Below, piece after piece: positions 16,294-24,048 of a DNA stretch of 55,735 nucleotides (within the stretch, counting starts at the first letter, position 1; each line of letters opens with the position of its first letter). The stretch is from Clostridia bacterium. GTDB lineage: Bacteria; Bacillota; Clostridia; Oscillospirales; CAG-272. Made by a program: the position numbers and the translations under genes. The notes beneath the pieces were generated by a model, which was given only the letters and a program-made list of their open reading frames with translations, ran no database searches and was not told the origin of the DNA. The stretch spans positions 1 to 55,735 of the forward strand of contig JAFVSI010000040.1 of the NCBI GenBank assembly GCA_017503865.1, written 5' to 3'.

Positions 16294-17910
16294 TCACTCT
16301 TGCGAGTTATTATTTGTTTCGTCCACCGTGATTTCCTCAGTGGAACTCTGCTTTGCTTTTTCCATTTCGGCTTGCAAAGCGTTTGCCTTGTCAATGTTCT
16401 CTTGCCATTGTCGGCTATCGGTCTTAATATCGTTGGAAAGACCGCCGACCTTTAAGATGAATTCAAGGGGCATATTCATATCATAAAGATACTTCATGGA
16501 TTGCGCCTTGACTTGCAAGTTATCGTTTTGATTGACACGATAGTGAATATCAACTTGGCTTGCGTAAAGTTCGTTAAGTTTGCACTTTGGAACTTGTCGG
16601 CAAATGGAAAGAATAAGTTTCAGTTGTTTATAATCGTATTCCAAGAGTTTTGTAATCTCTTTGTGAACAATGATATAAGCGTTATTCCAACCGCCACCAA
16701 GCAATCTCGCCTGTCCTGTGTCGCCACCGCTCGTGACTTGACCGCTTGCCAAAGGAACACCTGCAATATCGTAAGCGTTTTGCATCACTTGGTCAATATA
16801 AGTCGCCATTTTGTCGAACGGAATTTCAATGGTGACATTCTCAAACCCTGCAACCGCAGAAGTCGCGCCATTCTGTCCGTCCTTTATGACAACCGCCCCT
16901 GCTTCAATCATATCGCGGATTGTGTCGCCGTCAACATCAACATTCTTGAAAACGAGAATGGAGTTTGCGTTATCCACAACCATATCGTTCACGGAAGAAC
17001 GAAAAAGGTTGATAGTGTTGAACGCGCTCTTGTTTTTCTCGATAATGCCGATGCGGTCTTTGTCAACGGCAAATTCGATAAGCGGAAGGTAGTGCAAATC
17101 CTTCGCCACAACCTCTACTTCGTCATTATTCCAATAGAAAGTGGAAAATGTGTTATCCGCTTTGAACTTGAAATAAGCGTATCTCGTTTCAATGAGCAGT
17201 TGTTTTACAATATTCGGTTGCGCATCGTTATCGGTGCTAATGTCAACATCAACATACGAAACGCACATCAAATCCTCAACATCGTCACCGCTTGAATAAA
17301 CAACGAAATTGGAGCGAGGGTCTTTCAAATTGAACTTGAAAGGTGCTTCAAAATCAACATTAAATCCCTCTTGCGCGGTCTTGTAACGGATTTTCGGCTT
17401 TTGCGTGATAATATCAATCTCGCCGTCTGTGATAATATCCGTCCTCGGCGTTGTTTTCGTCACGCCAATTCCGCAAGTGTAAATCCAATCCTTTAAGTCG
17501 GCATCTTTGGCGAAAAAGTCGCAATCCGAGAAATATCGCATAAGATAAAGCAAATCGTCACTATCGCTATCGGACTTGTGCGTATAATCTCTCGGCTCTC
17601 CGCAAATAAATCCAACCTTGAACTCGACTTGCCGTGTCGCGTGGTTTTCGATCTCGATATTATTGTTTTTGCTATCTACCTTGTGCTTTCTCGTCTTTCC
17701 GAGAATGTCTTGAACACCCAGCTTGAAATCGTAAAGGTAGTCAATCTTTCTCGCGTTTTCCTTGTGAGTTGAAAGTATTTTGGGCAGATACTTTTTGATA
17801 ATATCCCAACCATACCCATTACTCGCGGTAAAATCGCTATCAAGTTTTGGTATTGTAATTCGCTTTATTCCCTTAAAGTCGAATTGCGGTATCTGTTTAA
17901 GTTCTGCCAT
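16294..17910 (-). CDS. Portal protein, SPP1 gp6-like (538 aa)
   Basis: Length, position between terminase and scaffold, and sequence style (FIPSELG-like opening replaced by IPQFDFKGIKRITIPKL; YGWDIIKKYLPKILSTHKENARKIDYLYDFKLGVQDILGK; SSVNDMVVDNANSILVFKNVD; ASGQVTSGGDTGQARLLGGGWNNAYI) fit SPP1 Gp6-type portals. It forms the dodecameric ring through which the terminase packages DNA. The C-terminus is Gln/Glu/Thr-rich and disordered. Confidence 0.9.
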   Translation of the reverse strand: MAELKQIPQFDFKGIKRITIPKLDSDFTASNGYGWDIIKKYLPKILSTHKENARKIDYLYDFKLGVQDILGKTRKHKVDSKNNNIEIENHATRQVEFKVGFICGEPRDYTHKSDSDSDDLLYLMRYFSDCDFFAKDADLKDWIYTCGIGVTKTTPRTDIITDGEIDIITQKPKIRYKTAQEGFNVDFEAPFKFNLKDPRSNFVVYSSGDDVEDLMCVSYVDVDISTDNDAQPNIVKQLLIETRYAYFKFKADNTFSTFYWNNDEVEVVAKDLHYLPLIEFAVDKDRIGIIEKNKSAFNTINLFRSSVNDMVVDNANSILVFKNVDVDGDTIRDMIEAGAVVIKDGQNGATSAVAGFENVTIEIPFDKMATYIDQVMQNAYDIAGVPLASGQVTSGGDTGQARLLGGGWNNAYIIVHKEITKLLEYDYKQLKLILSICRQVPKCKLNELYASQVDIHYRVNQNDNLQVKAQSMKYLYDMNMPLEFILKVGGLSNDIKTDSRQWQENIDKANALQAEMEKAKQSSTEEITVDETNNNSQE

Positions 17911-17924
17911 AATCCCTCACTCGT

Positions 17925-17976
17925 TAAAAAAGTAAAGAAGTGCTACTATCCCCTTGTAAAAAGGAATAGGCACTTC
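17925..17976 (-). terminator. Hairpin and T-run upstream of portal gene
   Basis: On the minus strand GAAGTGC (17976-17970) pairs with GCACTTC (17943-17937), with partial pairing inside, and is followed by TTTACTTTTTT. This has the form of an intrinsic terminator between the zinc-ribbon microprotein gene and the portal gene. It would make the 57-aa gene's transcript partly separate and may act as an attenuator before the structural operon. Confidence 0.55.
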
Positions 17977-18024
17977 GTACCTCAAAGTCGCACTTATGTT
18001 TCTGCGAACGGCGACATATTTTTA

Positions 18025-18198
18025 TTATTTTTCGTCCTTTACCACATCGTACTTAATTTTCCGCTTGCAAACGGTGCATAAGACAACAGACGGAAAATCC
18101 TTCATAGGTCGCCCTGTGGTCACTACTTTGTAACCCTTATTTATTTCAACTTTTATGCCCTTATTGTGACAAGCAGGACATTCATATATTTTAACCAT
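18025..18198 (-). CDS. Zinc-ribbon microprotein (57 aa)
   Basis: The reading frame starts with ATG at 18198 behind GGAGAATGAA and encodes MVKIYECPACHNKG, then VVLCTVCKRKIKYDVV, and stops at 18025. Two CxxC pairs (ECPAC and CTVC) form a typical zinc ribbon; such proteins often bind nucleic acid. It is the first gene behind the late promoter at 18230-18259. Function unknown. Confidence 0.78.
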   Translation of the reverse strand: MVKIYECPACHNKGIKVEINKGYKVVTTGRPMKDFPSVVLCTVCKRKIKYDVVKDEK

Positions 18199-18229
18199 TT
18201 CATTCTCCGACTTTTTGGTGTTTTTTCTT

Positions 18230-18259
18230 ATTATATCACACCGTTTTCATGTTTGTCAA
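18230..18259 (-). promoter_or_regulatory. Late-operon promoter, TTGACA-18-TATAAT
   Basis: Minus-strand TTGACA (18259-18254) and TATAAT (18235-18230) with an 18-base spacer ending in TGTGA. It lies between the terminase stop and the zinc-ribbon gene, pointing into the whole head and tail module. Both hexamers are consensus, so host sigma-70/SigA polymerase should use it without an activator. Confidence 0.85.
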
Positions 18260-18295
18260 GTGCTTTTATGAATATTTTGTAAAATTTGCACAAAA

Positions 18296-21200
18296 TTATA
18301 ATCGAAGCACAGTTAATGTGCCACTTTTTTTTCTTGCGTCCATTACAAAACGCTTCGTAAATAGTGCCAAACTATCGGGAGCATCATCGTGTTCCACTCT
18401 GCCATTATATGTATATCCATATACATTGAGTAATGCCTTTCCGATGTCACTGCTTGGGGCATACATATTATATTCTGGAAATATAATCTTCGACTTAATG
18501 TCTCCCTCTGCGCTCATAATTCTACGGTCTTTCGGCTCGGTTGAGTAAACTTCTTCGATGACACAAGCTGTATACCCTTGGTCGCGTAATTTGTCTTGCA
18601 AAAGCGTTTCAATGCATTCTTCTGTGTTTCTCTCGACATAAAGCCTTGTAATTTTGTGCTGAATTATTTTTGATACAACAAGCGGTATACACTCTTTCAT
18701 CGCTCGGTCATCATAAAGCCAATCTTTGAGGTAGAACACACTTTCGCTCGGTCTTTCGGGGTCATTTGCTTCAAATAAAATCGGCATTGATAGGTAGTCT
18801 TTCCCCCTACGCTTTGTATCAAGGGCGGCAACACAAGTTTCCAGACGTCCGCATTCACCAATCGAAGGCAAAGTTGTATATTGTCGCAATTTTGTAAAAT
18901 AGAACGGGGAACTATCTGGCGGCATAGGTCTTTGCATATCCATCGCCCAAAATTCCTTCGGGTGTCGTTCCCTTTTTATTCTTGCTTTTGTGGTAGTGAT
19001 TTTTTGAGGGTAAGTGCTTTCGTCCGTGTCATAATCCAAAAGCGGTACACACACAAACACAGAAAGTCCATTTTCCACAACCAAATTAGACCTTGAAACG
19101 AATGTATATTTATTCACGGGAGATTTAACTGCGTTTTCTCCACCTGCTTCCCTTTTTAAATGCGATAAAATGTCAAATTGCGAGTAAGTTGTGCCACTTG
19201 CTACTATTTGAAATTCATCGTCTTTTGCTTTTCGCTCATACCATTCGTGTTGGAAAGAGTGTATATCTTTTTGGTGCATATTAAGGTTTGACATATCTTT
19301 TCTTTGAGTAATATCATCGAGAAATAGATAATCCGCTCTAACGCCGTTAGTATCGCTCAATTTTGTTGCTATCATTAAATTCTTTGATTTCACACTTCCA
19401 GAAATTTTGAATACAAGGTCTTTTCTTGAGTGAATTTCAAACATTTTATTGATTTCACCATTAAATTGTTCGTAATATGGAAATATTTTTGCATAATATG
19501 GGGAAACCATAAGAGATGTTACATTATTAAAGCAATCGTCTGTAATTTTATCATTACCACAAATCTTTAAAACGGTGCTATCTATATCATACCCGTATAT
19601 AAACGCTTGAAGAAATGCATCGCTAATCGAATTATGAGATACAATATCATTAGCAATAAAATTATGAGTGTTTGATACTTCAATATCAATCATATCAATA
19701 CATTCGTCTATAAATTCTATGCTTTTAATTTGTTCCCAAACAAAATCTTTATAAACTAAATCTTGCAGCAATCCCGTTTTCCTTGAAAAGTCCTCAACTA
19801 AATATCTTTTGAAAGTCTTGTTCCTGCTAAATTGCTTGTTTACTAATTTCTTAAATTCCTTACAATTTTCAATAATTTCTTTAGGATAATTAGTGTTATT
19901 GCAATAAGGCTTGATAGAAAGATTGCAAAGTTTTTTGTATCTTTCCTCAACTCTATGTTGCTTATCATAACAATAACAATTTTTTGCAATTATATGGAAA
20001 TATTCATCGGGGATTTGCAGAACATAAGCAGAAAAATTTTTCCCGTTAAGTTTTATAACTCTATCGTGAACATAAGAATAAATACCGCAACTGTTAAGAA
20101 GCATTTGTATTCCATTCACAAGCTCATTGCTCGCAAGTGATACTCCTGTTAAATTACCGCCTCTTGAATTTCCAAGTGGAATGTAACCGTCAGTAGCAAG
20201 CATAATACTTATAAAATCAAATCTCTGTTTCAACGGAAGGTTTAAGAAATGCTCCGAAAGTTTTTTGTGCTTTGCAAGGCAATTTAAAATACCATATTTT
20301 GCGAGAATAGCATCAGGCTTACCGCTGTTATGCCAAATGTGAACCTCTTTTGCCTTTCCACCTTCTTTTTGAACCAATCTGTACCTAAAATCAAGTTTAT
20401 CGCATATTTGTATAAACCTTTTTAGCACATTATTATCTTCTTGAGTGAATGAAAGTCTATAAGACATACAACACCCTTCAAAGAGCATAAATGTTGCAAA
20501 CTCCATTTCTAATTGGTCTTGAGACATTCCATCTTCGATAGGTTTACACAAGCGGTACATATAATCATTTAAAGTCAAATCTTCTGCCTTTACATATCCT
20601 CTTTGTGTATAAAGTCTATGTTCTGGACTTGCAATAAATTCTATACCGCCCCTAGTCTTTATTTTAACTTGCTTTTTTCGGTTATACCACTTATTTGTTA
20701 CAGTTTGCACGACAATTTCGTTTTTATCCATAGAGTAAATCTTGTCGCCAACCTTAATATCTGCAAGTGTAGTTATTCCGTTAGGCGTTCTCACCTTAGT
20801 CCACGGGACTTGACACTTCCCATACCCCGTTGGGCATTGTTTCTCTATAAATTTAACCTCTTTATCAAGAACCATTCGACCTGCATAATACCAATACCCT
20901 TCAAAACAATTCATTGTATCTTCCCAAAGAGTAAAATTAAAGGCTTTTTGCATATAAATTGCAAAGTGTTTCAATGACCGAAAACTTGCAAGAGCCATAA
21001 AATCATCGTACAGTTCAAGGTATCTCGAAAGATATTCGTTCCTCGCCCGTTTGGCTTTGCTTATTTGGACGAGTTTGGCACGAATTGGAGCAATCGCACC
21101 GATGAAGTTTATCGACTTTTGCTTTTCCGTGTAACCAATCACATATTTCGCCAAAATTTCACGAATTTCAGCCTCGCTTGACTTATCATGTTGAGGCGCA

Positions 21201-21361
21201 AGTATAGAGTGGACTTGTTGCCACACGGCTTCTTTTAAAAGTCCGAAAAGCTGTATTATCTTTTCATCATCTTGTGACCAAGCCTTTGTGTTTTTGAAGA
21301 TTTTTTCAATTTCTTTGTATATTACTCGTATTACGTTATTATAATCTTTGGTTTTTCCCAT
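18296..21361 (-). CDS. terL: Large terminase subunit interrupted by an intein (1021 aa precursor)
   Basis: The ATPase Walker A reads CPTGYGK, then a 395-residue insert (residues 183-577), then SISDAF; without the insert it becomes CPTGYGKSISDAF, a proper GxGKS loop. Walker B is ADYLFLDDITQ. The C-terminal nuclease domain has CVAALDTKRRGKDY and other acidic positions to the end (DAPDSLALF). The spliced protein would be 626 aa. It cuts concatemeric DNA and drives it through the portal. No separate small-terminase gene was recognised next to it. Confidence 0.93.
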   Translation of the reverse strand: MGKTKDYNNVIRVIYKEIEKIFKNTKAWSQDDEKIIQLFGLLKEAVWQQVHSILAPQHDKSSEAEIREILAKYVIGYTEKQKSINFIGAIAPIRAKLVQISKAKRARNEYLSRYLELYDDFMALASFRSLKHFAIYMQKAFNFTLWEDTMNCFEGYWYYAGRMVLDKEVKFIEKQCPTGYGKCQVPWTKVRTPNGITTLADIKVGDKIYSMDKNEIVVQTVTNKWYNRKKQVKIKTRGGIEFIASPEHRLYTQRGYVKAEDLTLNDYMYRLCKPIEDGMSQDQLEMEFATFMLFEGCCMSYRLSFTQEDNNVLKRFIQICDKLDFRYRLVQKEGGKAKEVHIWHNSGKPDAILAKYGILNCLAKHKKLSEHFLNLPLKQRFDFISIMLATDGYIPLGNSRGGNLTGVSLASNELVNGIQMLLNSCGIYSYVHDRVIKLNGKNFSAYVLQIPDEYFHIIAKNCYCYDKQHRVEERYKKLCNLSIKPYCNNTNYPKEIIENCKEFKKLVNKQFSRNKTFKRYLVEDFSRKTGLLQDLVYKDFVWEQIKSIEFIDECIDMIDIEVSNTHNFIANDIVSHNSISDAFLQAFIYGYDIDSTVLKICGNDKITDDCFNNVTSLMVSPYYAKIFPYYEQFNGEINKMFEIHSRKDLVFKISGSVKSKNLMIATKLSDTNGVRADYLFLDDITQRKDMSNLNMHQKDIHSFQHEWYERKAKDDEFQIVASGTTYSQFDILSHLKREAGGENAVKSPVNKYTFVSRSNLVVENGLSVFVCVPLLDYDTDESTYPQKITTTKARIKRERHPKEFWAMDMQRPMPPDSSPFYFTKLRQYTTLPSIGECGRLETCVAALDTKRRGKDYLSMPILFEANDPERPSESVFYLKDWLYDDRAMKECIPLVVSKIIQHKITRLYVERNTEECIETLLQDKLRDQGYTACVIEEVYSTEPKDRRIMSAEGDIKSKIIFPEYNMYAPSSDIGKALLNVYGYTYNGRVEHDDAPDSLALFTKRFVMDARKKSGTLTVLRL
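19631..20815 (-). mobile_element. Intein with LAGLIDADG-type homing endonuclease remnants, in terminase Walker A
   Basis: The insert begins with Cys183 (CQVPWTKVRTPNG), has block B SPEHRLY at about 245-251, a probable LAGLIDADG second motif MLATDGYI (387-394) and a degenerate first one near FMLFEGC (291-297). It ends with block F/G residues DIEVSNTHNFIANDIVSHN at Asn577, followed by Ser578. Cys1, the block B His, the penultimate His and terminal Asn, and Ser+1 are all present, so protein splicing should work. Whether the nuclease is active is unclear because the first motif is poor. Confidence 0.92.
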
Positions 21362-21372
21362 ATTCCCACCAC

Positions 21373-21400
21373 AAAAAAACGCACTTTTGTAAGTGCGTTT
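21373..21400 (-). terminator. Intrinsic terminator just upstream of terminase gene
   Basis: On the minus strand AAACGCACTT pairs perfectly with AAGTGCGTTT around a four-base loop and is followed by seven T's. It lies 12 bases before the terminase ATG, so transcripts from the tRNA promoter should mostly end here. Terminase expression would then depend on read-through. Confidence 0.85.
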
Positions 21401-21533
21401 AATATTTCCACAATCCGTGTCTGCGCACCTGCGGTAATTTTATTGAAATTTGGCTTCTAAAACCTCGGCTAAGGAAACTCCGCCACTTTGTTTTTTGCAT
21501 GAAGGAGGTACTAAATGAAAAACACTATAACCT

Positions 21534-21608
21534 TGGCAGAGGGTGAGGTAGTCGAAACCCCGTATGTCGGGTCAAAGCCGACCGCACTAACCACTATGCT
21601 AACCCTCT
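21534..21608 (-). tRNA. tRNA-Gln (anticodon UUG), CCA encoded
   Basis: Minus-strand cloverleaf: acceptor AGAGGGT/ACCCTCT (7 bp, perfect), D arm GCAT/GTGC with GG in the loop, anticodon stem GTCGG/CCGAC with loop CTTTGAC (TTG at 34-36), variable region ATAC, T arm GGGGT/ACCTC with loop TTCGACT, discriminator G and genomic CCA. All arms close, 75 bases in total. It reads CAA (and CAG by wobble). It is the only tRNA I found and is expressed from the promoter at 21779-21807. Confidence 0.93.
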
Positions 21609-21631
21609 ATATATTTTACCGTTAATATTGT

Positions 21632-21652
21632 CGCAGACTTTATGTATCTGCG
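21632..21652. other. Short hairpin in the tRNA leader
   Basis: CGCAGA and TCTGCG are separated by nine bases just upstream of the tRNA 5' end on the minus strand. It may guide 5' processing of the tRNA precursor. No T-run follows, so it is not a terminator. Confidence 0.4.
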
Positions 21653-21778
21653 GTGAGTCCCTTACACAAAAATAATTCTTTCAGGAGAGCAAATAAAAAA
21701 CATACTACCATCGGAGCGGCGTCGGAACAACATTCGAGATATACCCCAAAACCGCCATGCACCCGTCGGATTATCCCT

Positions 21779-21807
21779 ATTGTATCACACTTTTTTCCCT
21801 TTGTCAA
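21779..21807 (-). promoter_or_regulatory. Promoter for tRNA-Gln and terminase, TTGACA-17-TACAAT
   Basis: Minus-strand TTGACA (21807-21802), 17-base spacer ending GTGTGA, and TACAAT (21784-21779) followed by AGGGATA. It leads into about 165 bases of leader, the tRNA and then the terminator in front of the terminase. Confidence 0.85.
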
Positions 21808-21809
21808 TA

Positions 21810-22650
21810 CCTTTTTCGCATTTTCCTTGCCCCTTTACTTTCTTTACTCTATACTTGTTATTGGTATAGGGTAGTAACCCCACCCGCCCGCGCGCATTTA
21901 TATAATAGGGGAGGGGTACCCATTCCGGAACGCGCCGGCACGATCAGCGCACGACGCTCAAAAAAAGCTCTACAACGCACGAAAACGCGCACACCCTAAC
22001 CGTTATACCCTTTAAACCTCAAACGCACCGCAAAAGCCCTTAAAACGCATCAGACGCAACAATTACACGCCATCGGCAATCCGTCACGCAACAGACCAAG
22101 CCGCCCCGCCGCTTTTTTCGTCCATTAACGGTCGTTTTGCGTCGTTTTGCCCTCTCGCCGCTCAGATGCGCGCCCAGACTTCCGACAAAATTTAAAAAAA
22201 TAAACACGCAAATGCAAAAAATGTACATTGCAGGAAAAATGCAGTTATTGCATATATTATTATTAGTAGTACTATTATTACTATTTTACATACTGATATT
22301 TTACATATATACCATAGGGGAAATATTAAAATAATAGCATAAATAAACGATATAACAATATAAAAATTATACAGACACGGAAAGAGTATAACAACGATAA
22401 TTATTATTGATATATTGTATTATTAAGTATGCGCAATATTTACGGCGTATATTCCTTTTTTATGGCGTATATTAATATTATATATAAGATACGCAAAAAT
22501 CCTTTTTTATCCTCTTTTTACGGCTCGGAAATTCTAATATATTAGAAAGCCCATCACTGACATATTGTGCGATTTTGCTAAACAAAAGCGGTTTACATTG
22601 TGCAAACTTAACAAACTTCAAGGAAATTATAAAAAATTATGCAAAAGCGG
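21810..22650. other. Gene-free 840-base region, GC-rich then AT-rich; candidate origin or control region
   Basis: No credible gene was found on either strand. About 21870-22170 is GC-rich (many CG and GCGC steps) and about 22190-22560 is extremely AT-rich with TTACATA- and GGCGTATATT-type repeats (the latter twice, near 22443 and 22463). A perfect 16-bp palindrome, TTCTAATATATTAGAA, lies at 22532-22547. AAAAGCGGTTKACA occurs twice (near 22587 and 22643), the second being the -35 region of the plus-strand promoter. AT-rich DNA next to small early genes could be a replication origin, but no iteron set or initiator gene supports this directly. Confidence 0.5.
22532..22547. repeat. Perfect 16-bp palindrome TTCTAATATATTAGAA
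   Basis: The palindrome stands alone in AT-rich DNA about 105 bases before the plus-strand promoter. It could be a repressor or initiator binding site. There is no flanking T-run, so a terminator role is unlikely. Confidence 0.6.
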
Positions 22651-22679
22651 TTGACAACGGCAAAAAGGCGTGATATAAT
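22651..22679 (+). promoter_or_regulatory. Only plus-strand promoter, TTGACA-17-TATAAT
   Basis: A full-consensus TTGACA (22651-22656) and TATAAT (22674-22679) with a 17-base spacer ending CGTGA. Genes follow at 22711, 22951, 23196, 23655 and 23741 on the same strand, each with a purine-rich ribosome site. It is the sole promoter of the series that points right. Confidence 0.9.
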
Positions 22680-22710
22680 AAAGGCACAAAAGTAAAGGAG
22701 GCTTTGAAAA

Positions 22711-22887
22711 ATGGCAAAGTATAAAGAATTTTACAAAGGTTATACAATCACGGAAGGACACACAAAAACAAAAACAATCTATCTTGTAGACGGTTGTCTG
22801 ATTTTCTTGTCGGTAGAAGAAGCAAAGGATTTTTGCGACAAATTCCCGAACAAGTCCGAACTTGCCGAAATGGTAAACGCATTGTAA
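22711..22887 (+). CDS. Small plus-strand protein (58 aa)
   Basis: It starts with ATG behind AAAGGAGG, 31 bases after the promoter -10, and encodes MAKYKEFYKGYTITEGHTKT...IYLVDGCLIFLSVEEAKDFCDKF, a compact beta-beta-alpha type small protein. The stop at 22887 is followed by a GC hairpin (CGGGGG/CCCCCG at about 22899-22918). No family recognised; first gene of the plus-strand set, as is common for anti-host or anti-defence proteins, but that is inference. Confidence 0.75.
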   Translation: MAKYKEFYKGYTITEGHTKTKTIYLVDGCLIFLSVEEAKDFCDKFPNKSELAEMVNAL

Positions 22888-22950
22888 AAAACCACGCCGA
22901 CGGGGGCGGCAAAACCCCCGAAAAATAAAGAAAAGAGGACGGGCGGAAAA

Positions 22951-23106
22951 ATGAAAATTGAATCAGCGATCAAAAGAGCAAAAGAAAAAGCGGGCGACAA
23001 TAAAAAATTGTTGAAAATAATGTTGTTTAATATCGGCTGCAAGTATTTCAGAGGCGCAACACATCCCGCATTTATTCCCGAATGGGAAAAGGTAAAAAAC
23101 GCATAA
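22951..23106 (+). CDS. Small basic plus-strand protein (51 aa)
   Basis: MKIESAIKRAKEKAGDNKKLLKIMLFNIGCKYFRGATHP is a Lys-rich helical protein with its ATG behind GAGGACGGGCGG. It lies between the 58-aa gene and the acidic 151-aa gene. Function unknown. Confidence 0.65.
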   Translation: MKIESAIKRAKEKAGDNKKLLKIMLFNIGCKYFRGATHPAFIPEWEKVKNA

Positions 23107-23195
23107 AGCAGAGCGGGGGCGCACACGGTCGCAAGCCCCGACAGCGCAAACGCAAAAAACAACGGGCAACGCCCAAAAAGAAAGGAAAATGAAAA

Positions 23196-23651
23196 ATGAG
23201 AGAAAACACCATCGCAAAAATCATTGCATTTTTTGAAGGAAACAACGACATTTTTAACGATTGTATTATTCAGCTTGACGATTATAACGGATATTTGAAC
23301 GATGACCGTTATAACGATATGGAGCTATTGAACGAGATTTACAGCGGCACAGAGCCGTTGGAAATACTCCGCCGCGCTTTTTTCGGACATGATGAGGATA
23401 ATTTTCACACCGACAGCCACGGAGGCAAAGAATACGCAGAATTTAACCCAAACCGCGACTATTTCAAATTTAACGGATATGGCAATTTAGTATCGACCGA
23501 CTACCCCGATTATAGCGAATATATTGACAAATACGCTATTGAAGAAATGAGCGAAAAACGGCGGTGGATTGACGCGATCGACGACAACGAAGAATTGACC
23601 GCGCTTTTTGATGAATTGGAAAACGAGAGCGACGAGAACGACGAGGTCTGA
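23196..23651 (+). CDS. Acidic conserved-type protein of Clostridial mobile elements (151 aa)
   Basis: The protein is very rich in Asp, Glu and Asn, with NGYLNDDRYNDMELLNEIYSG, EPLEILRRAFFGHDEDNF and NPNRDYFKFNGYGNLVSTDY. I recognise this as a type of conserved hypothetical protein common on Firmicute mobile elements; its function is not established. The strong negative charge suggests a DNA mimic, but this is only a guess. GGAAAATGAAAA precedes the ATG. Confidence 0.78.
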   Translation: MRENTIAKIIAFFEGNNDIFNDCIIQLDDYNGYLNDDRYNDMELLNEIYSGTEPLEILRRAFFGHDEDNFHTDSHGGKEYAEFNPNRDYFKFNGYGNLVSTDYPDYSEYIDKYAIEEMSEKRRWIDAIDDNEELTALFDELENESDENDEV

Positions 23652-23654
23652 AAA

Positions 23655-23723
23655 ATGCCCTTGCTATTGATACTCTTTTTTATACTCGGCTTTTTTGAAA
23701 CGCTTTACAAGAATAACAAATAA
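23655..23723 (+). CDS. Single-pass membrane peptide (22 aa)
   Basis: Starts 3 bases after the stop of the acidic protein and encodes MPLLLILFFILGFFETLYKNNK: 14 hydrophobic residues followed by a short polar tail, so it would insert in the membrane. GAGG lies 7-8 bases upstream. The tight coupling supports translation. Confidence 0.5.
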   Translation: MPLLLILFFILGFFETLYKNNK

Positions 23724-23740
23724 CGGAGGACGGGAAAAAA

Positions 23741-24048
23741 TGGAAAACAAAATCTTAGGCGTTGAGCATTGCATAATGATTTGCTACTTAGACAATTACT
23801 CAAAAGACTATAATATTATAACCCTTGAAAGAGAAAAAACCATAGAGTTTTATTTAGAAAAAATCAGTTTCGGAAATTTGTTTTTTATTGCGGGGCGTGA
23901 CAAATCATCAAAAACTTTTGCGTATATCCCCAATCTTTCAAAGGGTGTACTTTGTACGGCTTATCGGGCGTTCTGTGTTGCTCGTCAAATGCGATACCGA
24001 CATAAACTACAACATTGTCAATGGCTTCGCAATATTTATCAAGAGTAA
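23741..24048 (+). CDS. Plus-strand hypothetical protein with antisense 3' half (102 aa)
   Basis: The ATG at 23741 follows CGGAGGACGGG. The first about 55 residues (MENKILGVEHCIMICYLDNYSKDYN...FFIAGRDKSS) look like a normal domain. From about residue 56 the frame is simply the antisense of the PAPS-reductase-like gene (TFAYIPNLSKGVL...), so the original C-terminus has been lost at a junction near 23.91 kb. Probably truncated and possibly non-functional. Confidence 0.5.

Noticed and set aside
16245..16330. Minus-strand mini-ORF in the portal-scaffold gap
   Set aside because: Very short, overlaps the scaffold start in a different frame and has no ribosome site.
21406..21500. Minus-strand 33-codon frame beginning MQKTKWRSFL between tRNA and terminase
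   Set aside because: No ribosome site (an anti-Shine-Dalgarno CCTCC sits there) and it lies in a tRNA trailer. I also tested it as a third copy of the pseudoknot RNA: an AATTT-CAATAA-AATTA hairpin exists but the pseudoknot partner does not.
21515..21625. Plus-strand 36-codon ORF with a perfect AAGGAGGT ribosome site
   Set aside because: It is antisense to the tRNA-Gln gene over most of its length and lies on the opposite strand to its neighbours. The Shine-Dalgarno-like bases are explained as chance next to the tRNA 3' end.
21810..22650. CRISPR array in the AT-rich region
   Set aside because: Repeated words are short (10-14 bases), irregular in spacing and too few.
23083..23193. Plus-strand 36-aa Lys/Arg-rich frame (MGKGKKRIKQSGG)
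   Set aside because: It overlaps the 51-aa gene in another frame without a ribosome site of its own; the basic composition follows from A/G-rich DNA.
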